Shown here piece by piece: positions 1 through 8,633 of a DNA stretch of 64,000 nucleotides. A program made the translations under genes and the position numbers. A model generated the notes under the pieces. That model saw only the letters and a program-made list of their open reading frames with translations. It made no database searches and was not told the origin of the DNA. Source of the DNA: an uncultured Propionibacteriaceae bacterium (GTDB lineage: Bacteria; Actinomycetota; Actinomycetes; Propionibacteriales; Propionibacteriaceae); NCBI GenBank assembly GCA_937926975.1, contig CALBCJ010000002.1, positions 27,575 to 91,574 of the forward strand, read 5' to 3'. Position 1 is the stretch's first letter, and each line of letters starts with the position of its first letter.

Positions 1-86
1 ACCAGCACCCGGTCACCGACCGTCGGCTGGTACGGACCAGGGTCGGCGTAGTACAGACGCCCGTACGGCGTGAACGTGACCGCCAT
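1..86 (-). CDS. PSP1 domain protein (RicT/YaaT-like), N-terminal fragment
   Basis: Only the first 28 codons lie in the window; the gene runs off the left edge. The visible protein starts MAVTFTPYGRLYYADPG and continues to a VGDRVLV stretch, which matches the start of actinobacterial PSP1-domain proteins. These are related to Bacillus YaaT/RicT and are commonly found next to holB. I chose ATG at 84-86 because a GGGGTG stretch just upstream could serve as a ribosome binding site; a GTG one codon earlier is possible. It lies on the same strand as holB but is separated from it by three accessory genes. The role in actinobacteria is not well defined. Confidence 0.6.
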   Translation of the reverse strand, partial: MAVTFTPYGRLYYADPGPYQPTVGDRVL

Positions 87-119
87 CACCCCTGACACGA
101 CCCCAGCCTATGGCCGCTC

Positions 120-1106
120 TCACACCCGATAACGCTCTAGCAGGGTCGAGATTGTCTGCTCGGTCTCGGCGTCCTGGATCAGCATCTCCGGGTGCTCGGT
201 GTAGTAGCTGACGATCTGGCGGGCACCGACTGAGAACGGCACCCGGCAGGCGAAGCCGGGAACCAGCCGCTTGATCAGCGAGTTGTCGAAGATCGTGCAG
301 TTGGCCTTGTCACCGAGCAGTCCGTCGCCCCAGTCGGGGTCGGCGGCGCGGATCGCGTCGGAGGGGACGTGCACGATCCGGGGCCGGACCCCGGCCGCGC
401 GGGCCAGGCAGCCGACGATCTCGTCCCAGGTCAGCCACTCGTCGCTGGTGATGTGGACCGCCTGCCCGAGCGCCCCGGCGTGCCCGAGCAGGCCGACGAA
501 GCCCTGGGCGAAGTCGGTGGTGTGGGTCAGGGTCCACAGCGAGGTGCCGTCGCCGTGGACGATCACCTCCTGGCCGTTGAGCAGCCGCTTCAGCATCGTG
601 TGCCGCCCGCCCAGGATCGTCCCGGTCCGGTCGTACGTGTGGGACGGGCGGACGATCGTCACTGGCAGCTGCTGCTCCCGCCAGCGCCGGACCAGCAGCT
701 CCTCGCAGGCAATCTTGTCGCGGCTGTACTGCCAGTACGGGTTGGCCAGGGTGGTGGCCTCGGTGATCGGCAGCACCCGGGCCGGGGTCTGGTACGCGGA
801 GGCCGAGCTGATGAAGATGTACTGCCCGAACGCTCCCGACAGGGCCTGCAGCGACTGCTCCAGCTGGTCGGGAGTGAAGGACAGGAAGTCGCAGACGGTG
901 TCGAACCTGTGCCCGGCCACCGCCCGGGCCAGGCTGTCGGGGTCGCGGACGTCGGCCTTGATGAGCTCGGCCCCGCCGGGCACCGGGCGGACGCTGCTCT
1001 GCCCCCGGTTCAGCACCGTGACCTGGTGCCCACGCTCCACCGCCAGCCGGACGCTGGCGTGCGAGATCACGCCAGTGCCGCCCAAGAACAAGACCCGTGT
1101 CGTCAT
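120..1106 (-). CDS. NAD-dependent epimerase/dehydratase
   Basis: A 328-residue short-chain dehydrogenase/reductase of the extended (nucleoside-sugar epimerase) type. The N-terminus carries the Rossmann dinucleotide-binding motif GGTGVIS right after the first strand, an aspartate (KADVRD) that contacts the cofactor in this family, and the catalytic YxxxK as YSRDK. The C-terminal half, with THTTDFAQGFVGLL and a WDEI segment, fits a substrate-binding domain. I start at ATG 1106 (MTTRVLFLGG), which places the Rossmann strand at the usual distance; an ATG six codons upstream is possible. The substrate cannot be told from the sequence. It is convergent with nothing and stands alone between the PSP1 gene and the DoxX gene. 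Confidence 0.8.
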   Translation of the reverse strand: MTTRVLFLGGTGVISHASVRLAVERGHQVTVLNRGQSSVRPVPGGAELIKADVRDPDSLARAVAGHRFDTVCDFLSFTPDQLEQSLQALSGAFGQYIFISSASAYQTPARVLPITEATTLANPYWQYSRDKIACEELLVRRWREQQLPVTIVRPSHTYDRTGTILGGRHTMLKRLLNGQEVIVHGDGTSLWTLTHTTDFAQGFVGLLGHAGALGQAVHITSDEWLTWDEIVGCLARAAGVRPRIVHVPSDAIRAADPDWGDGLLGDKANCTIFDNSLIKRLVPGFACRVPFSVGARQIVSYYTEHPEMLIQDAETEQTISTLLERYRV

Positions 1107-1192
1107 GGGTCCATCAAACCTCATGGGGCGCGGCCAGGTGTCGCCGGCTCGCGTCTTTGGGCTGGTCCCGGTCCAGAGCCGGCCGCACGTCC

Positions 1193-2401
1193 TCAGGCCA
1201 CCAGGCGGTCGTTCTTGCGCTGGACCCGGCCGGAGTAGATGGAGCCGTCGATCCCGGCCCGGCCTCCGCCGACGGTGACGAAGAACAGGCCCAGCACGGC
1301 CAGCACCAGGTCCAGGTCACCGAGGAAGCCGAAGTAGCCAGGCTGGATGATGTCGGCCGCGCCCCAGTCCACGAAGGCCAGCAGCACCACCGCGTACGCG
1401 AGCAGCAGGAAGCCCGCGACCCGGGTCCCCAGGCCCAGCAGCAGCATCAGGGCGATCCCGATCTCGAGGCCGATGGTGACCCAGCTGAGCAGGGCGCCGT
1501 TGCGCAGCAGGCTCTGGTCCCAGACCTGCCGGGTCAGCGCCAGCTCTGCCCAGTGCCGCCAGGCCCGGACCCCCAGCACCCCGACGACCACCAGCCGCAG
1601 CAGCAGGAAGCCGAGGGAAGGGAACGGCTTGTACGTCGAGGGCGTGGTGAACGGGACCACGGGCTCCGGGGCGTCAGGGGTCTCGGCTGCCCGGACCTGG
1701 CCCAGGGAGCGCTCCCGGGCGGCGGCCCGCTCCTGGCGACGCAGCCGGGCGCTCTCGGGAGCGCTCAGTACGGCGGTCTGGCCGGCGGCCGCCGACGGCG
1801 ACTCGCTGCGGAACAGGTCATCGATGTCCGTAGCCGGAGCAGGGTTGGAGGCCAGCGCCTCGGCCGGAGCAGGGTCCACCACCGGTGCGTCCGGGTCGGC
1901 CTCCGGCGCGTCTGCCGCCAGCGCCTGGGTTGCGGCCGGGTCCACCGCCGCCGCCTCGGTCGCAGCCGGGTCCACCGCCGCCGTCTCGGTCGCAGCCGGG
2001 TCCACCACCAGCGCCTGAGTCGCAGCCGGGTCACTGACCACCGGGTCGCTGGCGATCACCTGGTCGTGCTCCTGGGCGGCCGGTGGTGCCTGCTCGGCCT
2101 CGTCAGCCGCCTGCCTGGCGGTGGGCTCGCCCGGGTCTGCGGCCTGCTGGTCCAGGGCGAGCGGCTCCGCGGCAGGTGCCGCCTCCGGCGCCGCCGGCAC
2201 CTCGGGCGCTCCCGCCGGCACCTCGTCCGGGCGCGTGGTCGCGGCGGTTGGCTCGCTCGGTACGGCCGCGCTCGGCTGGGCTCCCGGCCCGGAGGACGAC
2301 CCGGTCCTCGGCTGGCTCTGCGGTGCCGGCGCGGACGGGGGAAGCCCGGCGCCCGGGTTGGTCCGGGTGGCGTCAGGGGTCGGCTGATAGGGCTCGGTCA
2401 C
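1193..2401 (-). CDS. DoxX-family membrane protein with long Ala/Pro-rich N-terminal region
   Basis: 402 residues. The C-terminal ~150 residues are hydrophobic, with about four membrane segments (for example LGFLLLRLVVVGVLGV and VAGFLLLAYAVVLLAFV), and resemble the DoxX/DoxD family of small membrane proteins linked to redox functions. The first ~220 residues are low-complexity, rich in Ala, Pro, Asp and Glu, and contain tandem VDPAATEAA-type repeats; such regions are likely disordered and cytoplasmic. The GTG start is preceded by GGAGGACC, a good ribosome binding site. It is divergent from the FAD/Fe-S oxidase downstream. The function of the long acidic tail is unknown. Confidence 0.75.
   Translation of the reverse strand: MTEPYQPTPDATRTNPGAGLPPSAPAPQSQPRTGSSSGPGAQPSAAVPSEPTAATTRPDEVPAGAPEVPAAPEAAPAAEPLALDQQAADPGEPTARQAADEAEQAPPAAQEHDQVIASDPVVSDPAATQALVVDPAATETAAVDPAATEAAAVDPAATQALAADAPEADPDAPVVDPAPAEALASNPAPATDIDDLFRSESPSAAAGQTAVLSAPESARLRRQERAAARERSLGQVRAAETPDAPEPVVPFTTPSTYKPFPSLGFLLLRLVVVGVLGVRAWRHWAELALTRQVWDQSLLRNGALLSWVTIGLEIGIALMLLLGLGTRVAGFLLLAYAVVLLAFVDWGAADIIQPGYFGFLGDLDLVLAVLGLFFVTVGGGRAGIDGSIYSGRVQRKNDRLVA
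1850..2036 (-). repeat. In-gene tandem repeat of about 30 bp in the DoxX gene
   Basis: A run of imperfect units encoding VDPAATxxx occurs several times (VDPAATQAL, VDPAATETAA, VDPAATEAAA, VDPAATQALA, then the related VVDPAPAEALA). The DNA units are about 30 bp and differ at few positions. Such repeats usually vary in copy number by slippage and lengthen a disordered region. Confidence 0.75.
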
Positions 2402-2511
2402 GGCTGGTCCTCCGGGCTTAGGTTGCGCTCCACTGTTTCATCCCGCACCCTCGCGAGCCGTCAAGACACACGGGGTTGCCCGATCGTGACCCACGCGGGC
2501 CGCCGCTCCCC

Positions 2512-2517
2512 TAACGT
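2512..2517 (+). promoter_or_regulatory. -10 element, leaderless start of the FAD/Fe-S oxidase
   Basis: TAACGT lies 6 nt before the ATG at 2524, so transcription would begin at or next to the start codon. No ribosome binding site is visible. The same geometry recurs at other genes of the window. Confidence 0.5.
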
Positions 2518-2523
2518 GTCGTT

Positions 2524-5322
2524 ATGGCACGACATCTCGCAAACCGGGTCGTGGGCCTCCCGGGGTTCCCGGCCTCCATCGACATCCGTACGAGCGCGAT
2601 CGACCGGTACGCCCGCGCTCACGACGCCTCTCACTACCTTCTGGTGCCGCAGGCTGTCGCCACCCCTCACTGCACCGAGGACGTGGCCCGGCTGCTGGCC
2701 GCCAGCCGCCAGACCCGGACCCCGCTCACCTTCCGCTCCGGCGGCACCTCGCTGTCGGGCCAGTCGGTCTCGGACCAGCTCCTGGTCGACACCCGCCACC
2801 ACTTCCGCCAGCTCTCGGTCGCTGAGGAGGGCCGGCTGCTGATCGCCGGGCCTGGGGTGACCGTCAACCGGGCCAACGCCGAGCTGGCCCGGTACGGCCG
2901 CAAGCTCGGCCCCGACCCGGCCAGCGAGGTCGCCTGCACCATCGGCGGCGTCGTCGCTAACAACTCGTCGGGCATGACCTGCGGCACCCACGCCAACACG
3001 TACGCGACCCTCGACTCGCTGCTCATGGTGCTGCCCAGCGGCACCGTCCTCGACACCGCCCGCCCCGACGCCGACGCCGAGCTGCGGGCCCGCGAGCCCC
3101 AGCTTCACCAGGGACTGCTGGAGCTGCGCCGCCGGGTCCTCGACTCCCCCGCCGCTGTCGCGACGATCCGGGAGCGGTTCGCGATGAAGAACACCATCGG
3201 GTACGGGATCAACGCGTTCGTCGACCACGAGACGCCGGCCCGGGTCCTGGAGCACCTGCTGATCGGCAGCGAGGGCACGCTCGGCTTCGTGGCCGAGGCC
3301 CGGTTCCGGACCGTACCGGTGATGAAGCACGTCGCGACCGCGCTGCTGGTCTTCGACTCCCTGGCCGCTGCGACCGCCGCCCTGCCGGCCCTGGTCAGCG
3401 ACGGTCTGGACGTGATCGAGCTGATGGACACCGCCTCGCTGCGGGTCGCTCAGACCCTGGCCGGGACCCCGGCCGCGATCGCGGCGCTGAAGGTGGAGGC
3501 CCAGACGGCGCTGCTGGTCGAGCACCACGCCGAGACCGCCCTGGAGCTGGAGCACCGGGTCGCGAGCCTGACCCGGCTGGCCCGGACCCTGCCGCTGAGC
3601 GTCCCGTTCGAGATCACCTCGCAGGCCTCGGAGCGGGCCAAGCTGTGGAAGGTCCGCAAGGGCCTGTACACGTCGGTGGCGGGCTCGCGGCCGTCGGGCA
3701 CGACCGCCCTGCTGGAGGACATCGTGGTCCCGGTGGAGCACCTGCTGCCGACCTGTGAGCGGCTGACCGGTCTGTTCGACCAGCACGGCTACGACTCCTC
3801 GGTGATCTTCGGGCACGCCAAGGACGGCAACATCCACTTCCTGGTCAACGAGCGGTTCACCGACCCGCAGGGGGTGGCCCGGCTGGAGGCGTTCACCCAG
3901 GACATGGCCGAGCTGGTCCTCGACCAGGGCGGCAACCTCAAGGCCGAGCACGGCACCGGCCGGATCATGGCCCCGTACGTGGAGCGCCAGTACGGCACCG
4001 AGCTGTACCAGCTGATGCGGGACCTGAAGACCCTGGTGGACCCGGACTGGCTGCTCAACCCGGGGGTGGTGCTGCCGGCTCCGGGGGCGGCGGAGGACCT
4101 GAAGGTGCCGGTGGCGGTGGAGCAGGAGGTCGACCGCTGCGTCGAGTGCGGCTACTGCGAGCCGTCCTGCCCGTCGAAGGACCTCACCTTGACCCCGCGG
4201 CAGCGGATCGCGGTCCGCCGCGACATCGCCGCCGCCCGGGCCGCTGGCGAGACCGCCCTGGTCGCCGAGCTGGAGCGTGACTACGCGTACGCCGGGGTCG
4301 ACACCTGCGCGGTCGACGGGCTGTGCGGGCTCGCCTGCCCGATGTCGATCAACACCGCTGACCTGGTCCGGCGGCTGCGGGCCGAGGACGCGAACGTGGT
4401 CGAGCGCACGCTCTGGGAGCAGGCCGCCGCGTCCTGGGGCACGATCACCCGGGCCGGCTCGGTGGCGCTGACGGTGGCTGACAAGGTCCCGGCCTCGCTC
4501 GTACGGGGCGTCACCGACGTGGGTCGGGCGGTGCTCGGCACCGACACCGTGCCCCGCTACCACGCCGGCCTGCCCGGAGGCGGAAAGCGTCGCCGGCCAG
4601 GGGTGGTCGGCACCGGCCCGGTGCTGGGGGTCTTCTTCCCGGCCTGCATCGACGTCATGTTCGGCCCGGAGGAGGGCTCGGCCGGCACCTTCCAGGCGCT
4701 GGCGGCGCTGTGCGAGCGGGCCGGTGTCGCCCTGTACGTGCCGGGCGCTATCGAGGGGCTGTGCTGCGGCACCCCGTGGAAGTCGAAGGGCTACCGCGAC
4801 GGGTACGAGGTGATGTCGCAGCGGGTGATGGACACGGTCTGGCACCACAGCGAGCAGGGCCGGGTGCCGGTGGTCTGCGACGCCTCGTCCTGCACCGAGG
4901 GGCTGCAGGTGATGGCGGCCCGCAGGCACCCCGAGATCCGGTTCGTGGACGCGCCGACCTTCGTGCGTGAGCACCTGCTGGACAAGCTGAGGGTCACGCA
5001 CCGGATCGGCTCGGTGGTGATCCACCCGACCTGCTCCACCACCCACCTCGGCTCGACCGATGACGTGGTGGCGCTGTGCCGGGCGGTCGCCGACGAGGTG
5101 CACGTGCCGCGGGACTGGGGCTGCTGCGCCTTCGCCGGGGACCGCGGCATGCTGCACCCCGAGCTGACCGCCAGCGCCACGGCACGGGAGACGGCCGAGG
5201 TGACGTCGCGCCGCTTCGACGCGTACATCTCGTCGAACCGGACCTGCGAGATCGGTCTCAGCCGGGCCACCGGCAAGGCCTACCGCAACGTGCTGGAGCT
5301 GCTGGAGGCGGCGACCCGGTAG
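2524..5322 (+). CDS. FAD-linked D-lactate/2-hydroxyacid dehydrogenase fused to Fe-S (CCG-domain) module
   Basis: A 932-residue fusion. Residues ~40-250 form a PCMH-type FAD-binding domain (FRSGGTSLSGQSVSD and GGVVANNSSGM), followed by an FAD-oxidase C-terminal domain ending near residue 520 (IFGHAKDGNIHF, EHGTGR). From ~539 there is a ferredoxin-like CVECGYCEPSCP cluster and a second cysteine group (CAVDGLCGLACP). Two CCG motifs follow, GLCCGTPW near 747 and GCCAF near 867, typical of heterodisulfide-reductase/glycolate-oxidase subunits. The family oxidises D-lactate or related 2-hydroxyacids and passes electrons to the membrane pool. It corresponds to a GlcD plus GlcF arrangement in one chain. 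The substrate is inferred, D-lactate being most likely. Confidence 0.85.
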   Translation: MARHLANRVVGLPGFPASIDIRTSAIDRYARAHDASHYLLVPQAVATPHCTEDVARLLAASRQTRTPLTFRSGGTSLSGQSVSDQLLVDTRHHFRQLSVAEEGRLLIAGPGVTVNRANAELARYGRKLGPDPASEVACTIGGVVANNSSGMTCGTHANTYATLDSLLMVLPSGTVLDTARPDADAELRAREPQLHQGLLELRRRVLDSPAAVATIRERFAMKNTIGYGINAFVDHETPARVLEHLLIGSEGTLGFVAEARFRTVPVMKHVATALLVFDSLAAATAALPALVSDGLDVIELMDTASLRVAQTLAGTPAAIAALKVEAQTALLVEHHAETALELEHRVASLTRLARTLPLSVPFEITSQASERAKLWKVRKGLYTSVAGSRPSGTTALLEDIVVPVEHLLPTCERLTGLFDQHGYDSSVIFGHAKDGNIHFLVNERFTDPQGVARLEAFTQDMAELVLDQGGNLKAEHGTGRIMAPYVERQYGTELYQLMRDLKTLVDPDWLLNPGVVLPAPGAAEDLKVPVAVEQEVDRCVECGYCEPSCPSKDLTLTPRQRIAVRRDIAAARAAGETALVAELERDYAYAGVDTCAVDGLCGLACPMSINTADLVRRLRAEDANVVERTLWEQAAASWGTITRAGSVALTVADKVPASLVRGVTDVGRAVLGTDTVPRYHAGLPGGGKRRRPGVVGTGPVLGVFFPACIDVMFGPEEGSAGTFQALAALCERAGVALYVPGAIEGLCCGTPWKSKGYRDGYEVMSQRVMDTVWHHSEQGRVPVVCDASSCTEGLQVMAARRHPEIRFVDAPTFVREHLLDKLRVTHRIGSVVIHPTCSTTHLGSTDDVVALCRAVADEVHVPRDWGCCAFAGDRGMLHPELTASATARETAEVTSRRFDAYISSNRTCEIGLSRATGKAYRNVLELLEAATR

Positions 5323-5326
5323 GGGC

Positions 5327-6466
5327 CTAGACCTTCTCGGCGAGCTGCACCATCAGGGCCTCCATCGCCAGCAGCGGCGCCACGTTGGTCTCGAGCGCGG
5401 TCCGGGTGGAGAGGACCGCGTCCAGCCGGTGCATGGTCTGCTCCGGGGTGGTCCGCCGGGCGATCCCGGTGATCGCCGAGCGGTACTCGCTGTTGATCAG
5501 GTCGGTGCCGGTGCCGAGCTGGACGGTGAGCACGTCGCGGTAGTACGCGGTGAGCTCGGTCAGCACCCGGTCGAGGGCGTCTCGCTGGAGCCGTTTCGCC
5601 CGGGCCTTCTGCTGCTCCTCCAGCTCTTTCAGCGCAGCCTGGGCGCTGCGGGGCCGGGCTCCCCTGGCCCCGACGCCCAGGGCCTCGCTGAGCTCGGCCC
5701 GCTCGGCCGCGTCGCGCTGCGCGGTCTGGGCCTGGGCCTCCTCGGCGGTGGCCTCGACCAGGTTCGCGGCCGCCCGCAGGCAGGCTCCCAGCCCGACCAG
5801 GTCGGGCGGCAGGACGAGCACCTCGTGGCGCCGGTTGCGGGCCCCTTCGTCGCGGGCCAGGGCCCGGGCCCGGCCGATGTGGCCCTGCGCCACCCGGGCA
5901 GCGAACGCGGCCAGCTGCGGCTCGACCCCGTCGCGGCGCTCCAGCAGGGCGGCGATCGCGGCCGGGGTGGGGGTGGCCAGGGCGACCTTGCGGCAGCGGG
6001 ACCTGATCGTCACCACGACGTCGTCGGCGGTCGGCGCGCACAGCACCCAGACGGTCTTGGGGGCCGGCTCCTCGACCGCCTTGAGCAGCGCGTCGCCGCC
6101 GCGCTCGGTGATCCGGTCGGCGTCCTCGACGACGATCACCTGCCACCTGCCCAGGGTCGGGCTCATGGCCGACGTCCGGACCAGGCTGCGGACCTCGTCG
6201 ACGCCGATGCTGAGCTGCTCGGTACGGACCAGAGTCACGTCCGGATGCGCCCCTGACAACGCCGTACGGCAGGCGGTGCAGTCTCCGCAGCCGCCGGTGG
6301 GGCACTGCAGCGCGGCTGCGAACGCCCGGGCCGCGTTGGAGCGCCCCGACCCCGGTGGGCCGGTCAGCAGCCAGGCATGACTCATCGCGTGCGTGTCGCC
6401 GGCCACCGCCCGCGACAAGGTGGCCACCGCCGCTTCCTGGCCCACCAGCTCGTCCCACACCGTCAT
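5327..6466 (-). CDS. holB: DNA polymerase III subunit delta'
   Basis: 379 residues. This is a clamp-loader subunit that works with DnaX and HolA to load the beta clamp. It starts MTVWDELVGQEAAVATLSRA, as is typical. The P-loop reads GPPGSGRSN, with Arg instead of Lys, as in other actinobacterial delta' subunits that probably do not hydrolyse ATP. A zinc-binding cysteine set (CPTGGCGDCTACR) follows. The sensor region TIRSRCRKVAL is present. The C-terminal region is helical and lower in similarity. Its stop lies 4 bp from the stop of the FAD/Fe-S oxidase, so the two genes converge. In many actinobacteria holB follows tmk directly; here they are separated by a 7.5-kb accessory block. Confidence 0.9.
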   Translation of the reverse strand: MTVWDELVGQEAAVATLSRAVAGDTHAMSHAWLLTGPPGSGRSNAARAFAAALQCPTGGCGDCTACRTALSGAHPDVTLVRTEQLSIGVDEVRSLVRTSAMSPTLGRWQVIVVEDADRITERGGDALLKAVEEPAPKTVWVLCAPTADDVVVTIRSRCRKVALATPTPAAIAALLERRDGVEPQLAAFAARVAQGHIGRARALARDEGARNRRHEVLVLPPDLVGLGACLRAAANLVEATAEEAQAQTAQRDAAERAELSEALGVGARGARPRSAQAALKELEEQQKARAKRLQRDALDRVLTELTAYYRDVLTVQLGTGTDLINSEYRSAITGIARRTTPEQTMHRLDAVLSTRTALETNVAPLLAMEALMVQLAEKV

Positions 6467-6900
6467 GGCCCCAAGCCTGCCGCACCCCCCTGACAGCGCG
6501 AAACCGCCCAGGCGCCGGCCCGGTCCGGCAGGTCGCTGGGTCAGCGGGGCGCCACCCCGCTGCTGTGGAACGCCTCAGACCCTCAGCCCATGAGCTGGGC
6601 ACGGGCAGGTACGGGTACGGGTGGCCGGGGCACGGAAGGGATGCACCCGGCCCCAGCTCACCCGAGCCGAGTTCGACATGACAAGGCTGGTCGTGGACTG
6701 TGTCTGACCTGGTCACCGCGTTTTCGCTGGCCGAGCTATGACCTCCGCTCCCTTCTCCGCCTTTCACAGACAGATCTGGACCAGTCGGAGCACCGGCGCT
6801 CATGGGCACGAACCCGCTCAAAAGCCCGCTGACAAGCACAGTCGCAACTCATCGCAGGAACCCCTTCCCATCTGCGCTGCCATCAGCTAGCCTCATGCCC
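6467..6900. other. 434-bp intergenic region upstream of the secretion-substrate locus
   Basis: No convincing gene. It holds the divergent promoters of holB and of the gene starting at 6901, a perfect 8-bp-stem hairpin at 6542-6562 (CAGCGGGG/CCCCGCTG), and a short run of tandem GGTACG units near 6618. GC content falls towards the right end, where the accessory locus begins. Confidence 0.5.
6888..6893 (+). promoter_or_regulatory. -10 element, leaderless start
   Basis: TAGCCT is followed by 7 nt and then the ATG at 6901. There is no ribosome binding site, so the transcript is predicted to be leaderless. This supports 6901 over the upstream ATGs. Confidence 0.5.
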
Positions 6901-7473
6901 ATGACGGAATTGTCCGACCCTACCCAGCAGGTCACCCTCCGATGGCTCGACGGGGATCTAGATGCCGTCACCATCCGCAACAACTGGCGGTCCCACATGT
7001 CACCAGAAGAACTGGGGACAACCATCGTCTCACTGCTGCTCGAGCATCAGGCTGATCAGCCTGAAACGGAGTCAGCAACAGCGTGGACCATCAGCCCGAC
7101 CCCTGAGCCTCGCGACCCGGCCCATACCCTGGCCCTGCTCGAAGCCCTAGACACGATCAACCGGCGCCTTGATGCGGTCGCCCAGGACCTCGCAGACCGC
7201 GTCGCCTCAGAGGAGGTCCCTCGACCGACGGAGCAGGAGTTCGCCGGTGGTCGCATTTTCCTGAGTCGCGCCGGGCAGACTCTCGTGAACCTGCGCTTCG
7301 ACCCGGACTGGATCAAGAAGGTCACTGCAGCCGAACTGTCCCAGCGGGTTCTCGAAGCCCTCCAGGAAGTGCCCGCCACTGAAGAAACTCAGCCGGCAGC
7401 ACCAAGCGAGCTGAGCAGCATCGAGCAGGACCTTGATGGCATCCTTGCCGAGATCGGCATCTACACCAAGTGA
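6901..7473 (+). CDS. Helical protein, first gene of the type VII-like substrate locus
   Basis: 190 residues, function unknown. The N-terminal part (VTLRWLDGDLDAVTIRNNW followed by a helix containing SPEELGTTI) looks like the small YbaB-like accessory proteins often encoded just upstream of WXG100/EspC genes in actinobacteria. The middle is Pro/Glu-rich, followed by a helix LALLEALDTINRRLDAVAQDLADRV and another amphipathic C-terminal helix. No signal peptide or membrane segment is seen. The stop is 12 bp before the ATG of the EspC-like gene, and the next genes run on the same strand, so it heads a probable operon. It may act as a chaperone or regulator for the downstream substrates (inference). 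Confidence 0.6.
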   Translation: MTELSDPTQQVTLRWLDGDLDAVTIRNNWRSHMSPEELGTTIVSLLLEHQADQPETESATAWTISPTPEPRDPAHTLALLEALDTINRRLDAVAQDLADRVASEEVPRPTEQEFAGGRIFLSRAGQTLVNLRFDPDWIKKVTAAELSQRVLEALQEVPATEETQPAAPSELSSIEQDLDGILAEIGIYTK

Positions 7474-7485
7474 GCGGAGCAGAAA

Positions 7486-7812
7486 ATGGCTGACCTAAAA
7501 TACTGAATTCAGTACTTCAAGGCGCACAATGATCACTGGGACTCGGTCTCCCAGTCCCTTGGCCAGGTCCTAGCGCTGGCGCGGGAGGCGCCAGCCGCGG
7601 ACGGGGCCCTGTGGACCACCCTGGTCCCAGGGTTCAAGAGCACGCACGACAAGATCTGCGGCCTGATCATCGACAACCTTCTAGCGAAGAGCGTCCCCGC
7701 CACCCGGCGCATCGGAGACAAGCTGGAGTCGACCGCTCGGTGGTACGCCACCACCGAGGCCGCGAACGAAGAAGAGGCCCAGAAGATCCTGACGGAGGTT
7801 GGGTACGAATGA
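7486..7812 (+). pseudogene. EspC-like type VII secretion target, interrupted by in-frame TGA
   Basis: The frame from ATG 7486 reads MADLKY, then TGA at 7504-7506, then continues open for 101 codons to a TGA at 7810-7812 that overlaps the next ATG by 4 bp. The continuation (YFKAHNDHWDSVSQSL, then a second helix and WYATTE) has the two-helix layout of EspC/WXG100-class substrates, and YATTE fits the YxxxD/E export signal. Without the TGA it would be a 108-residue protein. No ATG or GTG start follows the stop for the N-terminal helix; ATT directly after it is the only rare-start option. The stop sits inside the perfect palindrome TACTGAATTCAGTA (7501-7514). It may be a nonsense mutation, readthrough or a sequencing error. 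Confidence 0.65.
7501..7514. repeat. 14-bp perfect palindrome containing the in-frame stop
   Basis: TACTGAATTCAGTA is its own reverse complement and extends to 20 bp with one mismatched pair. It is AT-rich against a GC-rich background and overlaps codons 6-10 of the EspC-like gene. It could be a protein-binding site or a hairpin in the transcript. Confidence 0.7.
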
Positions 7813-8633
7813 CTGTCGAATCAGCCGAGAAGGCTCGCGATGACCTGAGGGCTCACATCGAGAACTTTCAGCCAGATCGAGAAGACAACGTCAAGACGAT
7901 GGCCGACCACGCCATCAAGACGGTCAACGACACGTCCTGGTGGAATATTCCTCAGCACATCTCCAACTGGTGGAACGACGTTCTCAAGCAAATTGAGGAA
8001 CTGCTCAACGTCTTCAAGCAGCAGGCCGCAAAGGCTGCGGCCTGGCTACGAGACAACATCGCCCCCTGGCTCGCCGGTCCGGTGGTGCTCGCACAGTCCT
8101 GGGTCAGGTGGCAGGAGGTAGCTCAGCAGGCGAGCATAGCCGAGGGAGGTATTAGCCTCGACCAGGTCAAGGGAGCCATCGACTGGTCCGGCCCTGCAGC
8201 AAGAGCCTACGAAAGCACGGTGGAGAACCAGAAGAAGGCAGCAGGTCTCACCGTAACGATGATCCAGAAGTGGCAAACCTTCCTCAACGACCATCTGAAC
8301 AACATTCTCGTCCACCTACTCCATATCATCGCCGAACTGATCAAACTAAAAGAGGAAATCATCGTACTCGTCGCCCAGTTCATCGCCGTATTCGATCCGA
8401 CAAACTGGAAGGAGATAATAAAGTCCGCGGGTAAGGCTCTGGCCCAGGCTGCCGCTGCTCAAGACAAGGCCTTGAAGGGACTGATCGAGTACATCCAGAA
8501 GGACATCAACAATATGGCTGCCATTCAGCAGGAAAGTCTCGACGTCTACCGGCTACCCGGTGGTGCCGCCGGATGGCCAGAACCCCTGGCTAATATCGAC
8601 GCCAATGTCCCTGGAGGATGGTCAGCCAAGTAG
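7809..8633 (+). CDS. WxG-motif helical protein, probable type VII secretion substrate
   Basis: 274 residues, almost entirely helical by composition. The segment IDWSGPAARAYEST near residue 120 matches the W-x-G turn and following helix of WXG100 proteins. It is preceded by Trp-rich helices (SWWNIPQHISNWWNDV) and followed by a strongly hydrophobic stretch (NNILVHLLHIIAELIKLKEEIIVLVAQFIAVF) that could span a membrane or a pore. The C-terminus is Gly/Pro-rich. The ATG overlaps the preceding frame by ATGA, indicating translational coupling to the EspC-like gene. The lower GC content and more varied codons than in neighbours suggest transfer. Export through a type VII system encoded elsewhere is inferred; no Ecc component is in the window. 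Confidence 0.6.
   Translation: MTVESAEKARDDLRAHIENFQPDREDNVKTMADHAIKTVNDTSWWNIPQHISNWWNDVLKQIEELLNVFKQQAAKAAAWLRDNIAPWLAGPVVLAQSWVRWQEVAQQASIAEGGISLDQVKGAIDWSGPAARAYESTVENQKKAAGLTVTMIQKWQTFLNDHLNNILVHLLHIIAELIKLKEEIIVLVAQFIAVFDPTNWKEIIKSAGKALAQAAAAQDKALKGLIEYIQKDINNMAAIQQESLDVYRLPGGAAGWPEPLANIDANVPGGWSAK

Noticed and set aside
1097..2842. Long plus-strand open frame opposite the DoxX gene
   Set aside because: It is antisense to the DoxX gene and runs into the oxidase start; composition is Arg/Gly/Gln-rich with no domain, as expected for the opposite strand of GC-rich coding DNA.
7504..7506. Selenocysteine at the in-frame TGA
   Set aside because: No SECIS-like element adapted to the codon is evident, EspC-like proteins do not use selenocysteine at this place, and no sel genes are seen; mutation or error is simpler.
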